A stretch of DNA of 47,656 nucleotides from Alistipes sp. CAG:831 (GTDB taxonomy: Bacteria; Bacteroidota; Bacteroidia; Bacteroidales; UBA932). A program made the translations under genes and the position numbers. The stretch lies in the NCBI GenBank assembly GCA_000432775.1, contig HF990386.1, positions 1 to 47,656 of the forward strand, given 5' to 3'. This document shows positions 1 through 9,127 of the stretch, piece by piece (the first letter of the stretch is position 1; every line of letters begins with the position of its first letter). The notes beneath the pieces are model-generated. The model searched no databases, was not told where the DNA came from, and saw only the letters and a list, made by a program, of their open reading frames with translations.

Positions 1-21
1 TTATAAAATTCTTATTTTCTG

Positions 22-52
22 CAAATTTACGCTCTTGGAACCATATAAACAA
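22..52 (-). promoter_or_regulatory. Bacteroidota-type promoter facing out of the window
   Basis: Read on the minus strand, TTG (52-50) is followed after exactly 20 bp by TAAATTTG (29-22), matching the Bacteroidota sigma-ABfr consensus TTG-N19-21-TAnnTTTG. Transcription would start near position 15 and leave the window to the left, so the gene it serves is not visible. Confidence 0.6.
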
Positions 53-310
53 CTGTACTACAATATTTTAATTTATAGAACTCCTCTTAAGATAATCGCA
101 AAATACCACTATACATTTTCGTTATGTCGCAATATCGTAATTTTCAGTAAATTATTGATTTTAAAAAATGTAAGAACGTCACAAATTACGCTGAATACGG
201 TCTTTTTACGCACTCCATACATTTTGCAATTTCCGCAATTTACTGATTTTCAAGCACTTCTCGTCTTACTAAAATGTATAGTGACATTCCGCATGCTATG
301 GGTACTGTAC

Positions 311-347
311 AATATTAAAAAGGGCGGGTACAATATCTGTCCCGCCC
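311..347 (-). terminator. Rho-independent terminator of the sus operon
   Basis: A perfect 7-bp GC-only inverted repeat, GGGCGGG (322-328) and CCCGCCC (341-347), encloses a 12-nt loop. On the minus strand the hairpin is followed at once by TTTTTAATATT. It lies 17 bp past the stop codon of the susE-like gene, which makes it the end of the MFS-susC-susD-susE transcript. Confidence 0.85.
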
Positions 348-364
348 GTCATTAAAATCTTCTG

Positions 365-2200
365 TTACTCGGCTGCCGTGAGAGTCAGGGTCTCGTTGGC
401 CACGTCGTAAACCATGTTGTAGGTTCCGACATTCTCGCCGGGGTTGATATCTCCACCGCCCTGCTTGAGGCTGATGGGAGTTCCTACTGCGAAAGATGCG
501 CCGTCCGCCAGACCGCGGTCAGGGATAGTCACCTCGCTTGTAGACCACTGACCGGCCCATCTGAGCTTGAAGGCACCTTCAACCGACAGTCCTGAAACTG
601 ACCAGGTATTGGCCTCGGGATCAAAGATCATCGGGAAGTCATGTCCCCAGCTGTCACCGGAGATTGCTCCAATAACGCTCCATCCGAGGAGATAGAGCTG
701 GTTGTTCTCTGCATCGTAAACCACTACCCTCTTACCAACCTGCTCTTTAGCAACGCCTACATTCTGAGCGACATTGTTGCCGAAACCGGCGACAGTCGGA
801 ATACCTGTCCTAAGAGTGTCGCCTGCTGCTACTGCTCCGGCCTGAGTATTCCAGTCGTTGTTGAAACGGAGCTTGAACTGAGTCGTATCGGCAAACTCCA
901 GCACAGGGCTGATCCAGATACCGCTTCCGGCAGGGAACTCGGTCATGTAGATATCTGCAGACCAATTGCTCTCGGCAAATGTTCCGATAACTCCCCACAG
1001 ATTCTCCTGCAGCTCGGGCTGATCGGGATCTTCAGGATTCTCGGGCTCATCGGGCTCATCGGGAGTATCGGAGCCGCCGTCGACAGGCTTGCCATAGTCA
1101 GCCGTGCTGAGGCTGTAAGTAATATTATCCCAGTCGTTGAGGTCGAGGTAGAAGCGGTATTGTCCGGGCTCAAGGGCGATATTACCACCACCAACATCCT
1201 CAGCACCTTCTATCTCACCGGCACCAAGCCAGGTGCCGCCGTTGTCGAGGACGAACTTGAAGCCGTCAGCTGCGCCTGCCTCATCCACGTCTATGTCGAC
1301 ATAGAACTTGCCGTTGCTGCGGATCTGTTCCATAGGTGTGGCGTCGGTTGCCCATCCGTTGAACGCACCAGCGACAGTCACAAGGTCAAAGCCCTTAATC
1401 ATGTTGAGAGTCAGAGATGACTTCACGAAATGGAAGTTATAGTAACGGTGCGAGCTGTAATTGGAAATATTGCCGCTGCCGCCGTCATTCCATAGTGTAA
1501 TCGAGGGTGCCTCTGGCTCGGCGGATGTCATGTCACCGGTTCCCCAGTTGCCATTGTCCCAGTTGGCAGCCCCGGTAAGTTTGAAGCCGTAGTCAGCGCA
1601 CTCGGCACCGAAGTCCACGACTCCGACATAATTTTCCTCATCTTCAGCATAGCTGAACAGGAATGCAGTATTGCCATGATCCCATCCGCAGAATTGGCCG
1701 ATCACATATACTGCAGGATAAACCTTCTCGGCATTGAACGGAGTAATGCTGGAAGTAACAGCATTGGAGACCAGTACCTCCACTGACCCTACAGGAGCGG
1801 ACTCTCCCATCATCTCTGCCTCCATACGGAAGTACACAGTAACAGGAACGTCTGCCTTACAGTTGAGGGACATCAGGGCATTGTTCAGTGTATTGGCCGT
1901 TACTGTAATACCGACAGTATCGGTCGTAACATTGCCGAGTGACTTCTTGGATGAGAAGTCCTCATTCACATCGGCATACAGCGTATAGCGGGCTGCAGTG
2001 GCAATACCGTACTCTACCGCAGAGAAGTTCAGAGTCTCAAAAGCCGCTCCGTCCTCGAGGACATAACTCTCGGCGATGGCCTCAAGTACAGGCTTTACCG
2101 CATTCTCAGGATTATAGGTCACGATTTCCTTCTCGGCGCAGGATGCCAGCGCGAGGATGGAGATCATGGCGGCTGAAGCTATATAGAAAAACTTTTTCAT
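365..2200 (-). CDS. SusE/SusF-like outer-membrane starch-binding lipoprotein
   Basis: This is a surface lipoprotein of the SusE/SusF type, expected to bind glucan at the cell surface and help SusC/SusD capture it. The chosen start gives MKKFF, a hydrophobic stretch and a lipobox (LASC, Cys21). A start five codons earlier (2215) is also possible. After an N-terminal SusE-like Ig domain (about residues 30-150) come four tandem beta-rich modules, roughly 160-255, 265-370, 400-500 and 510-611, each opening with a pattern such as VYVIGQF-GW or VTVAGAFNGW, typical of SusE/F carbohydrate-binding modules. A Pro/Glu/Asp-rich linker (about 375-397) separates modules two and three. Family assignment is firm; the number of modules is my reading of repeated patterns. 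It is the last gene of the operon, 28 bp after susD. Confidence 0.85.
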   Translation of the reverse strand: MKKFFYIASAAMISILALASCAEKEIVTYNPENAVKPVLEAIAESYVLEDGAAFETLNFSAVEYGIATAARYTLYADVNEDFSSKKSLGNVTTDTVGITVTANTLNNALMSLNCKADVPVTVYFRMEAEMMGESAPVGSVEVLVSNAVTSSITPFNAEKVYPAVYVIGQFCGWDHGNTAFLFSYAEDEENYVGVVDFGAECADYGFKLTGAANWDNGNWGTGDMTSAEPEAPSITLWNDGGSGNISNYSSHRYYNFHFVKSSLTLNMIKGFDLVTVAGAFNGWATDATPMEQIRSNGKFYVDIDVDEAGAADGFKFVLDNGGTWLGAGEIEGAEDVGGGNIALEPGQYRFYLDLNDWDNITYSLSTADYGKPVDGGSDTPDEPDEPENPEDPDQPELQENLWGVIGTFAESNWSADIYMTEFPAGSGIWISPVLEFADTTQFKLRFNNDWNTQAGAVAAGDTLRTGIPTVAGFGNNVAQNVGVAKEQVGKRVVVYDAENNQLYLLGWSVIGAISGDSWGHDFPMIFDPEANTWSVSGLSVEGAFKLRWAGQWSTSEVTIPDRGLADGASFAVGTPISLKQGGGDINPGENVGTYNMVYDVANETLTLTAAE

Positions 2201-2228
2201 ATCGTTTCTTGTCATTTAGCGTTATCTG

Positions 2229-3833
2229 TTAATAACCGGGGTTCTGCTCCAGCTTGCTGTTGGAGTTGATCTCGGTGGTGGGGATAGGATAGAGATTGTA
2301 GCGGTCATCTACGCTGTTGCCTTCGTATGAGCCGCCCTTCCAGTCCCAGACATACTCTGAGGATGTGAGCAGGCCGAAACGGACGAGGTCCTGACGGCGC
2401 ATGTTCTCCCAGTAGAGCTCGCGGCCGCGCTCGTCGATGATGTCATCAAGGTCTACAGAGGAGACTGCATTGAGGCCGGCCCTGGTACGCACTGCATTGT
2501 ATGCATCGAGACCGTCAGACTGGATACCGCCGTTGCGGAGCTGGGCCTCGGCGAGCATCAGGTAAGCGTCAGCAGCCCTGAAGATGGGATAGTCGGTATC
2601 GGGATATGAGGAAGTGCTGTTGTCGGCAGGAGAGCCGTCGTGCTTGAGGTTGGTGAACTTCATCTGACACCAGCCGTTGGCGAAGTTGGCGTTGTCCAGT
2701 ATCTCACGGGTGTGAGCCTGCTCGCCGAACTCAGCGCCGTCTGTGAAGAGGAATCTCTGGTCAGCAGCCTCATCGAAGAGATCGAGGAACTGAGGGGTCA
2801 CTACGAGACCGCCCCATCCGTCGTTGGTGCCGAGAGCAGCCTGCCATGTGGGGTTACCGGAGACGATGGAGCCCTTGATGACGAAATTGGTGCTGCCGTA
2901 GGTCTGGATGTTGGTACCGTCGCTCTGCACGGCGAAGATAATCTCGGGGCAGAGGTTGTTGTCTGCGGAAAAGTTCCACTGATATTCAGCGGGAAGGGTG
3001 TAGGCATCCACGATCTTCTTGCTCTCGGCAGCGCACTCAGCCCATGCGGAGATAACGGGACGGCCCTGAGGATCGTCAGCGGTGAACACCTCGGCGTTGA
3101 GGTAGAGCTTGGCCAACAGCATGGTGGCGAATTCCTGGCTGGTGCGGCCGTACTCGGTGGAGGCGGCGGGCTTGAGGGCATCGCGGAAGTTGTTCTCACC
3201 GGTAATCTCATTTACCAGCCACTCATAGAGGTCGTAGCGGAGTATCTGGTCGGGACCGGTAGCACCCACACTGTTCTCCTCGGTGGCGAAAGGCACGTTG
3301 CCGAAGAGGTCGATGGCGTGGTAGTAACTCAGTGCCCTGAGGGCTCTGGCCTGGGCTATCATATAGTCCATCTCCTCGCCCTGGAAATCAGAGGCAGCCT
3401 GTCCGCGGCGGATGAACTCGTTGCAGAGACCGATCTGGTAGTAGATACGGGAGAACATGGCTGTCACGAACACATCGGAAGTGGTCCAGCTCAGTCCGTG
3501 GAGAGACTTGATGGTCTGGTCATTCCAGCAGGTGCTGGCCTCATCAGTAGAGAGTTCTTGCAGGTGGAAGAGGGCACGCATGTACTGACCGTAACCGCCG
3601 TCAATACCGTCGATGTCGGGAGAGGAGTCAGGACCTTCGGAGGCGCTGACTGAAAGACCGCCGTAGCACTTGGCCAGCAGCTGCTGGTAGGCCTCTATGC
3701 TGTTGAGCACATCCTCAGGCGTCTGGATATTGGGATCGATAGGAGTCACGTCCAGGTCCTGCACGCAGGAGGTGGTGAAGAGAGCCGCTACCGATACCGC
3801 TATGGCTGTGAATATTGTTGTAATTCTTTTCAT
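2229..3833 (-). CDS. susD: SusD/RagB family nutrient-binding outer-membrane lipoprotein
   Basis: This SusD homologue is a surface-exposed lipoprotein that caps the SusC pore and binds oligosaccharide. The 534-residue length is typical. It begins with a lipoprotein signal peptide ending in TTSC (Cys23). Family hallmarks are the helical TPR-like segments, a middle stretch reading RALRALSYYHAIDLFGNVPF, the late PIFRAADAYLMLAEAQLRNG segment, and the C-terminal YPIPTTEINSN...NPGY ending shared by nearly all SusD proteins. It starts 19 bp after susC and precedes the susE-like gene, so the three are one transcript. Substrate cannot be read from SusD alone; alpha-glucan is inferred from the SusE-like partner and nearby malQ. 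Confidence 0.95.
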   Translation of the reverse strand: MKRITTIFTAIAVSVAALFTTSCVQDLDVTPIDPNIQTPEDVLNSIEAYQQLLAKCYGGLSVSASEGPDSSPDIDGIDGGYGQYMRALFHLQELSTDEASTCWNDQTIKSLHGLSWTTSDVFVTAMFSRIYYQIGLCNEFIRRGQAASDFQGEEMDYMIAQARALRALSYYHAIDLFGNVPFATEENSVGATGPDQILRYDLYEWLVNEITGENNFRDALKPAASTEYGRTSQEFATMLLAKLYLNAEVFTADDPQGRPVISAWAECAAESKKIVDAYTLPAEYQWNFSADNNLCPEIIFAVQSDGTNIQTYGSTNFVIKGSIVSGNPTWQAALGTNDGWGGLVVTPQFLDLFDEAADQRFLFTDGAEFGEQAHTREILDNANFANGWCQMKFTNLKHDGSPADNSTSSYPDTDYPIFRAADAYLMLAEAQLRNGGIQSDGLDAYNAVRTRAGLNAVSSVDLDDIIDERGRELYWENMRRQDLVRFGLLTSSEYVWDWKGGSYEGNSVDDRYNLYPIPTTEINSNSKLEQNPGY

Positions 3834-3852
3834 GATTTCAGTTCTCCTTTAT

Positions 3853-6834
3853 TTAGAAGTTGTACTTAAGACCGATGATGTAGGTACGGGGACGGGGGTA
3901 CATGTTGTTGTCGATACCTCCGAATACCTCAGGGTCGATACCCGAATAGTTGGTGAAGGTGGCCACATTCTGGACTGTGCCGAACAGGTTGAGGTTACCG
4001 CCCTTGCCCAGGTCGAAGAGATAGCTCAGGGTGATGCGGTCGATCTTGAAGAAGGAGCCGTCCTCTACCCAGTAGTCAGACAGGTAGGCCGCGTTGGTGA
4101 AGCCCCATCCGGGAGCCGCTGTCATGCAGTTGCGGACGAAGGAGTTGGTCCACAGGTCGGAGAGCAGGGACAGACGGGAGGCGTTGTTGTTGTAGACCAT
4201 GTTGCCGAGGTTGCCGTGACCGGCGATGGCCAGGGTCAGGTTCTTCCAGGACACGGAGGTGTTGAAGCCGATGGTCCATACAGGGCTGGCCTGTCCGAGA
4301 TAGTAGAGGTCGTCGGCATCGATGACACCGTCTCCATTCTGGTCCACGTATGCACCGGGTATGGGAGCACCCTGCTCGTCATATACCTGCTGATATACAT
4401 AGAAAGTGTTGGCAGGATAACCTACCATGTGTCTCTGAATGGTGTTGCCGACACCGCCGCTGATGCCGCCGGTGGCTACTCCGGTATAGCCGTCACCGTC
4501 GTTGGTGGTCAGCTTGGTGATGCGGTTGTGGTTGTAGGCGAAGTTGGCGCCGACGGTCCAGTTCCAGTTCTGGGTCTGGACGGGGATACCGGTAATCTCG
4601 AACTCGACTCCCTTGTTGACCAAGGAACCGATGTTGGCGAAGAGGTAGTTGGTCAGGTTGGCACCGGCTGCTACGGGAGTGTAGTTGAGCAGGTCGGTGG
4701 TCTCCCTGTAGTAAACGTCCAAGGTACCGAACAGTCTGTCATTCAGGAAACCGTAGTCGAGACCGATGTTATATGTGGTGGTGGTCTCCCACTTCAGGTC
4801 GGCGTTGTAGCCGTTGGGAGTGATGGGCACGATTACCTGACCGTTGAACATGTAGTAACTGCCGATCAGGTTGTTCTGATATGTAGGGATGGACTGGTAT
4901 ACGTCACCTATGTCCTGCTGACCGGTCTGGCCCCAGCTCAGACGGAGTTTCAGGTCGGATACAGCCTTGGAGTTCTTCAGGAAACTCTCGCCCTTGATAT
5001 TCCATCCGAGGGCGACGGAGGGGAAGAAGCCCCACTTGTTGTTGGTGAAGCGGGAGGTACCGTCCCAGCGGACTGTGGCTGTCACCATGTAGCGGTTGTC
5101 GTAGTTGTAGTTGGCGCGGCCGAAGAAGGAGACGAGGAAGTACTCGCTCTTGTTGTGGAACTCTGAGAGAGTGGCCTGACTGCCTGCTACAGGATCCGGC
5201 TGGGTAAGAGACTGGCTGTTGCTCTCAGTGTAGAAGTGCTGCCAGGAGTAACCGGCCATGACACCGAAGCTGTGCTTGTTTATCTCCTTGGTATAGTCGG
5301 CGTAGGCCTCGAGGGTCATGTCGCGCTTGGTCTGGTCGTAGGGGTTGTAGAGACCGCGGCCGGCCTGGGTCTGGTTGTGATAGGACTGCTCGGCGCCGTA
5401 GGGCACGGTCACAGTACCGTTGGAGTGGGAGTAGTCCATACCGAGGTTGAGGTTCAGCCTCAGGTCCTCGAAACCGTGGATCTTATAGTCGAACTGGGCG
5501 TTGCCGATGAAACGGGAAGCCTTGGACACGTCATTGCGCTGCATGAGAGCGGCCAGAGGGTTGATGGTGGCCTGGGTGTTCGGCTCGAAGGTGCCGTCAG
5601 GCATCACATTGCCCCACATCCAGTATCCGTCCAGACCGTGATCCTCGCTGTATACAGGCTGAGTAGGGTCGTACTCGATGGCTGCGGAGATGGCTCCGGT
5701 GTTGGCGAAACGGTTGTTCTGGAACATTCCCTTTCCGTTGAGGGAGATGGTCAGATGGTCGTCGAAGAAAGTAGGAGTCAGGTTCAGGGCGATGGTACCT
5801 CTCTCCATGCTGGAGGTCTTCAGGGTACCTTTCTCGTTGAGATAGCCTCCGGACACACGGTAGGGCATGTAGCCGGCATTGCCGAACTTGAAGTTACCCT
5901 GCAGGCTGACGTTGGCCTCGTGGCTCATGCCGAGCTGGTAGATCTGCCTCTGCCAGTCGGTGTTGGCATCGCCGAGAGCGAGGTAGCCCTCGGAGGTCTC
6001 GCTGCCGGTATAGTCCAGCATGGCCTCTCTCATCTCGTCACCGGTCATCACGTCCAGATACTTGGAGTTCTGGGAGATGGAGAGAGTATAGTCGGCACTT
6101 ACGTGAGGTATGGCCGAGTCGTACTTGCTGCCCTTCTTGGTGGTGATGATGATCACACCGTTGGATGCACGCGAACCGTAGATGGCGGTCGCAGAAGCGT
6201 CCTTGAGGACAGTGAAAGTCTCGATATCGCTCGGGTTGATGGAGGAGAGCTGGTCAGCGACTCCGCTGATACCCTCGTTGGTGATAGGCAGACCGTCGAT
6301 CACGATCAGAGGGGAGTTCTGGGCGTTCAGGGACGAACCGCCGCGGATACGGATAGTGGAACCGGAACCGGGCGCACCGTCGCCTTCTGTAATAACGACA
6401 CCGGCCGACTTACCTTTCAGCATCTCGGTAGGTGAGGTAACCGCACCCTTGTTGAGCTGGTCAGCGCGGACTGTGGCCACCGATCCGGTAAGGTCTTCCT
6501 TCTTGACTGTACCGTAACCGATGACCACTACTTCTTCAAGCATCTCTGTGTCATCCTCGAGGGTTACGATGGGCGGCACCTGGTCGGCCTGGAATACGAG
6601 TGTCTTGTAACCGATGAGCGAGATTTCGATCATCGAGGAAGCAGAGGAAACGGTGAGTGTGAAGTTACCGTCCATGTCTGATTCCGTACCATTGAGAGTC
6701 CCCTGCTCGAGGACTGCAGCTCCGATTACCGGTCCTACCGCATCGACGATCTGACCTTTCACAGTGTACTGTGCAAAGGCGCTCGTCAGTGAGAGGAGTG
6801 TAATCGAGATCAATGCTGTCATCAATCTTTTCAT
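3853..6834 (-). CDS. susC: SusC/RagA family TonB-linked outer-membrane transporter
   Basis: This is the TonB-dependent channel that imports oligosaccharides captured by SusD. After a cleavable signal peptide (SAFA, about residue 21) there is a carboxypeptidase-D regulatory-like domain (about 22-100), a TonB-box region reading LEEVVVIGYGT, a plug domain (about 110-230) with the SusC signature GSTIRIRGGSSLNAQNSPL and the ATAIYGSRASNGVIIITTKKG motif, then a long beta barrel ending in YIIGLKYNF with the terminal Phe used for barrel insertion. At 993 residues it is full length. It lies 41 bp downstream of the MFS transporter gene and 19 bp upstream of susD. Direct promoter evidence exists only upstream of the MFS gene. 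Confidence 0.96.
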   Translation of the reverse strand: MKRLMTALISITLLSLTSAFAQYTVKGQIVDAVGPVIGAAVLEQGTLNGTESDMDGNFTLTVSSASSMIEISLIGYKTLVFQADQVPPIVTLEDDTEMLEEVVVIGYGTVKKEDLTGSVATVRADQLNKGAVTSPTEMLKGKSAGVVITEGDGAPGSGSTIRIRGGSSLNAQNSPLIVIDGLPITNEGISGVADQLSSINPSDIETFTVLKDASATAIYGSRASNGVIIITTKKGSKYDSAIPHVSADYTLSISQNSKYLDVMTGDEMREAMLDYTGSETSEGYLALGDANTDWQRQIYQLGMSHEANVSLQGNFKFGNAGYMPYRVSGGYLNEKGTLKTSSMERGTIALNLTPTFFDDHLTISLNGKGMFQNNRFANTGAISAAIEYDPTQPVYSEDHGLDGYWMWGNVMPDGTFEPNTQATINPLAALMQRNDVSKASRFIGNAQFDYKIHGFEDLRLNLNLGMDYSHSNGTVTVPYGAEQSYHNQTQAGRGLYNPYDQTKRDMTLEAYADYTKEINKHSFGVMAGYSWQHFYTESNSQSLTQPDPVAGSQATLSEFHNKSEYFLVSFFGRANYNYDNRYMVTATVRWDGTSRFTNNKWGFFPSVALGWNIKGESFLKNSKAVSDLKLRLSWGQTGQQDIGDVYQSIPTYQNNLIGSYYMFNGQVIVPITPNGYNADLKWETTTTYNIGLDYGFLNDRLFGTLDVYYRETTDLLNYTPVAAGANLTNYLFANIGSLVNKGVEFEITGIPVQTQNWNWTVGANFAYNHNRITKLTTNDGDGYTGVATGGISGGVGNTIQRHMVGYPANTFYVYQQVYDEQGAPIPGAYVDQNGDGVIDADDLYYLGQASPVWTIGFNTSVSWKNLTLAIAGHGNLGNMVYNNNASRLSLLSDLWTNSFVRNCMTAAPGWGFTNAAYLSDYWVEDGSFFKIDRITLSYLFDLGKGGNLNLFGTVQNVATFTNYSGIDPEVFGGIDNNMYPRPRTYIIGLKYNF

Positions 6835-6875
6835 ACGTTAAATATTAATTGATTGTACTTAAAAATAGTTAGTTG

Positions 6876-8207
6876 TTATTTCTTACGGAAAAGCCGCAGC
6901 TGTACCGGGTCGTCCTTGTCCTCCACGAAGATGACGGAGACCGCCGCTATAAGGAGGCAGAGCCCGGAGAATACCATGGCGTAGATAGTGTGACCGCCGT
7001 ACACATGATTGACCAAGAAGCCGCCGAGGAGGCCGTTGCATACCTGCGGTATAGTGATGAAGAAGTTGAATATGCCCATGAAGACTCCCATCTTGGCTGG
7101 CGGGAGGGATCCGGCGAGAATCGAGTACGGCATGGCCAGGATGCTGCCCCAGGCGATACCGACTCCTATCATGGAGATAATCAGAAGGTTCGGGTTCTTG
7201 AAGATGAAGAACGAGGCGAATCCGAGAGCTCCCATCAGCAGGGAGAGGGAGTGAGTGGCCTTGCGGCCGATCTTAGAGGCTATCCAGGGCAGGAGGAAGG
7301 CGTAGACAGCGGCCACACCATTATATATACCCTGCAGGACGCCTACCCAGTCACCGGCATTGCCGAATTCCACTGAGGCCCGGTCGACGGTGTTGTAGCA
7401 GTGCTCGGCCACAGCGGGGGTCATGTACACCCACATGGAGAAGAGGGCGAACCAGGAGAAGAACTGGACCACACCCAGTTGCAGCATCGTCTTGGGCATG
7501 CGGACGAAGTCCTTGAAAATCTCCAGGAAACCTCCGTCTTTCTCTTTCTTCTTACCGGGTTCGGGAGGATACTCGGAGGTACTGATGACCGTCCACAGCA
7601 CGCAGAGCAGCAGGACTGCGGAACCGATGTAGAAGGCCGTGCGCACGTTCGGAGCCACGCCGCCCGCTTCCGCAGGAGTGTTGGACATTCCGAACCAGTT
7701 GGTCAGCACATAAGGAAGGACGGCACCGACAACAGCGCCGATACCGATAAGGGATGTCTGCATCGAAAAGCCGAGCGTCCTCTGCTCCGAGGGCAGCTTG
7801 TCGGCGACCAGGGCCCGGAAAGGCTCCATGGCCACATTGATCGAGGCATCCATAATCATGAGAATACCGGCGCCTATCAGCAGAGGAGACAGGAAACCGG
7901 CAAGGGAAGGGGAGTTGGGCATAAGGAACAGCATCAGGGAGGCCAGTATGGCTCCGGTCAGGAAGTAGGGACGTCTCCTGCCGAGGCGGCACCATGTGCG
8001 GTCGCTGTAGTGCCCTATGATGGGCTGGACGATCATGCCCGTGATGGGAGCCGCCAGCCAGAAATAAGACAGATGGGCCACATCAGCTCCGAATGACTGC
8101 AGGATCCGGCTGACATTGGCATTCTGCAATGCCAGGCCGAACTGAATCCCGAGAAACCCGAAACTCATGTTGAAAATCTGCATGAATGTCATTCTCTTCT
8201 TTTCCAT
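6876..8207 (-). CDS. MFS sugar transporter, SLC45/GPH-like
   Basis: A 443-residue inner-membrane protein with about 12 hydrophobic segments. The loop after the second segment reads GHYSDRTWCRLGRRRPYF, the D-R/K-T...R-x-GRRRP motif characteristic of the SLC45/glycoside-cation symporter branch of the major facilitator superfamily, whose members move sucrose, maltose or related glycosides with protons. It is the first gene of the operon, ahead of susC, so it probably takes the oligosaccharide delivered by SusC across the inner membrane. Related transporters occur in alpha-glucan loci of other Bacteroidota (general knowledge). Substrate specificity towards maltose or maltodextrins is inference from the neighbouring malQ and SusE-like genes. 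Confidence 0.88.
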   Translation of the reverse strand: MEKKRMTFMQIFNMSFGFLGIQFGLALQNANVSRILQSFGADVAHLSYFWLAAPITGMIVQPIIGHYSDRTWCRLGRRRPYFLTGAILASLMLFLMPNSPSLAGFLSPLLIGAGILMIMDASINVAMEPFRALVADKLPSEQRTLGFSMQTSLIGIGAVVGAVLPYVLTNWFGMSNTPAEAGGVAPNVRTAFYIGSAVLLLCVLWTVISTSEYPPEPGKKKEKDGGFLEIFKDFVRMPKTMLQLGVVQFFSWFALFSMWVYMTPAVAEHCYNTVDRASVEFGNAGDWVGVLQGIYNGVAAVYAFLLPWIASKIGRKATHSLSLLMGALGFASFFIFKNPNLLIISMIGVGIAWGSILAMPYSILAGSLPPAKMGVFMGIFNFFITIPQVCNGLLGGFLVNHVYGGHTIYAMVFSGLCLLIAAVSVIFVEDKDDPVQLRLFRKK

Positions 8208-8239
8208 AGAGAGTCTGTATGCGGTTTAATAAGCAGGGT

Positions 8240-8247
8240 CAAAATTA
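8240..8247 (-). promoter_or_regulatory. Predicted -7 element of the MFS-susCDE operon
   Basis: On the minus strand TAATTTTG matches the Bacteroidota -7 consensus TAnnTTTG exactly and lies 32 bp before the ATG of the MFS gene, giving a leader of roughly 25 nt. I see no clear TTTG at the expected distance upstream, which fits a promoter that needs an activator. Confidence 0.55.
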
Positions 8248-8328
8248 GACTTTCCACACCTTTTAAACATTATAGTTTCCGACGGACCGTGGGAAATCCA
8301 CGACGAATTGTAACATTTTTTTAACAAA

Positions 8329-8359
8329 TTGGAAATATCCGTCATCTTTCTTAACTTTG
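8329..8359 (+). promoter_or_regulatory. Promoter of the LytTR response regulator
   Basis: TTG (8329-8331), a 20-bp spacer and TAACTTTG (8352-8359) match the Bacteroidota consensus. The ATG of the regulator lies only 8 nt beyond the -7 box, so the transcript is predicted to be leaderless or nearly so. Confidence 0.7.
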
Positions 8360-8367
8360 CATCCGCT

Positions 8368-9117
8368 ATGAAAGTCCTGATAATAGAAGACGAGATACCC
8401 GCCCAGCAGATACTTCTCAGACTCCTGGGACGATACTTCCCCGACTTCACCATCATGGGGATACTTGACTCCGTGGACACGGCTGTCAACTTTCTCAAGC
8501 ATCAGACTCCGGACCTTATATTCATGGACGTGGAACTCTCCGACGGCAGCAGTTTCGAGATATTCCGGCAGGTGGACATCACCTGTCCGGTCATAATCAC
8601 CACAGCCTACCCGGACTACGCCCTGGACGCATTCAGGAACAAGTGCATCGACTATCTGATGAAGCCGATAGAGGACGAAGCTTTCAGGGAATCCGTCAAC
8701 AGATGCATGCAGTTATGCGGGGCAACTGCCGCGCAGAAAACGGCGCCCGATGTAACCGCCTACGCAAAGCCCGTCCATAAGCATCACTTTACCATCAAGT
8801 TAGGGAGCCAGATATTAGTTATTGACGTAAACGACATAGCCTACTTCTATTCCAACGAGAAGTCCACATGGCTGGTAACCCGCGACGGCAAGCAGTACAT
8901 GACCGACGATTCGCTGACTGCCATAGAGAACGAGGTGGACCCGGCCAGATTCTACAAGATATCCCGGAAATGCCTGGTAGGCCTCTCCTCCATCTACACT
9001 ATCTCGAAATATTTCAACTCCAGGCTGAAGGTCACCCTCTCCCCGAAGAACATCGAGCCGGTGATCGTCCCCCGCGACCGCGTCCAGTCCTTCATGGAAT
9101 GGCTCGAGGGAGCGTAA
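8368..9117 (+). CDS. LytTR-family response regulator
   Basis: A 249-residue two-component regulator. The receiver domain (about 1-120) shows the acidic pocket (IIEDE, residues 5-9), the phosphoacceptor Asp54 in IFMDVEL, and Lys99 in DYLMKP. The C-terminal LytTR DNA-binding domain (about 145-245) contains the typical DIAYFYSNEKSTWLVTRDG strand and the FYKISRKCLVGLSSI segment. The start at 8368 is chosen because the receiver begins MKVLIIED there and a consensus promoter ends 8 nt upstream; an upstream in-frame ATG at 8329 would lie inside the promoter. It converges on a LytS-like kinase gene with 10 bp between the stop codons; that kinase is the likely partner. Target genes are not known; the adjacent glucan operon and malQ are candidates. 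Confidence 0.92.
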   Translation: MKVLIIEDEIPAQQILLRLLGRYFPDFTIMGILDSVDTAVNFLKHQTPDLIFMDVELSDGSSFEIFRQVDITCPVIITTAYPDYALDAFRNKCIDYLMKPIEDEAFRESVNRCMQLCGATAAQKTAPDVTAYAKPVHKHHFTIKLGSQILVIDVNDIAYFYSNEKSTWLVTRDGKQYMTDDSLTAIENEVDPARFYKISRKCLVGLSSIYTISKYFNSRLKVTLSPKNIEPVIVPRDRVQSFMEWLEGA

Positions 9118-9127
9118 TCCGGTCCCG

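Larger units (their letters stand above)
1..364. other. AT-rich intergenic region
   Basis: This stretch has no convincing gene. It is much richer in A and T than the coding DNA that follows. It holds an outward-facing minus-strand promoter at its left end (22-52) and the terminator of the sus operon at its right end (311-347). The middle, about 60-310, shows only A/T-rich sequence in which I recognise no RNA or repeat. A 106-codon open frame on the plus strand (35-355) has no recognisable protein character and runs through the terminator, so I do not call it. Confidence 0.7.

Noticed and set aside
35..355. 106-codon plus-strand open frame at the left edge
   Set aside because: A/T-rich, no family character, and it runs through the sus terminator hairpin in a region with base composition unlike the genes.
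2640..6435. Very long open frames (337, 489 and 399 codons) antisense to susD and susC
   Set aside because: They are shadows of strongly biased codon use in clear sus genes; their translations are Val/Gly/Glu-rich with no domain or signal.
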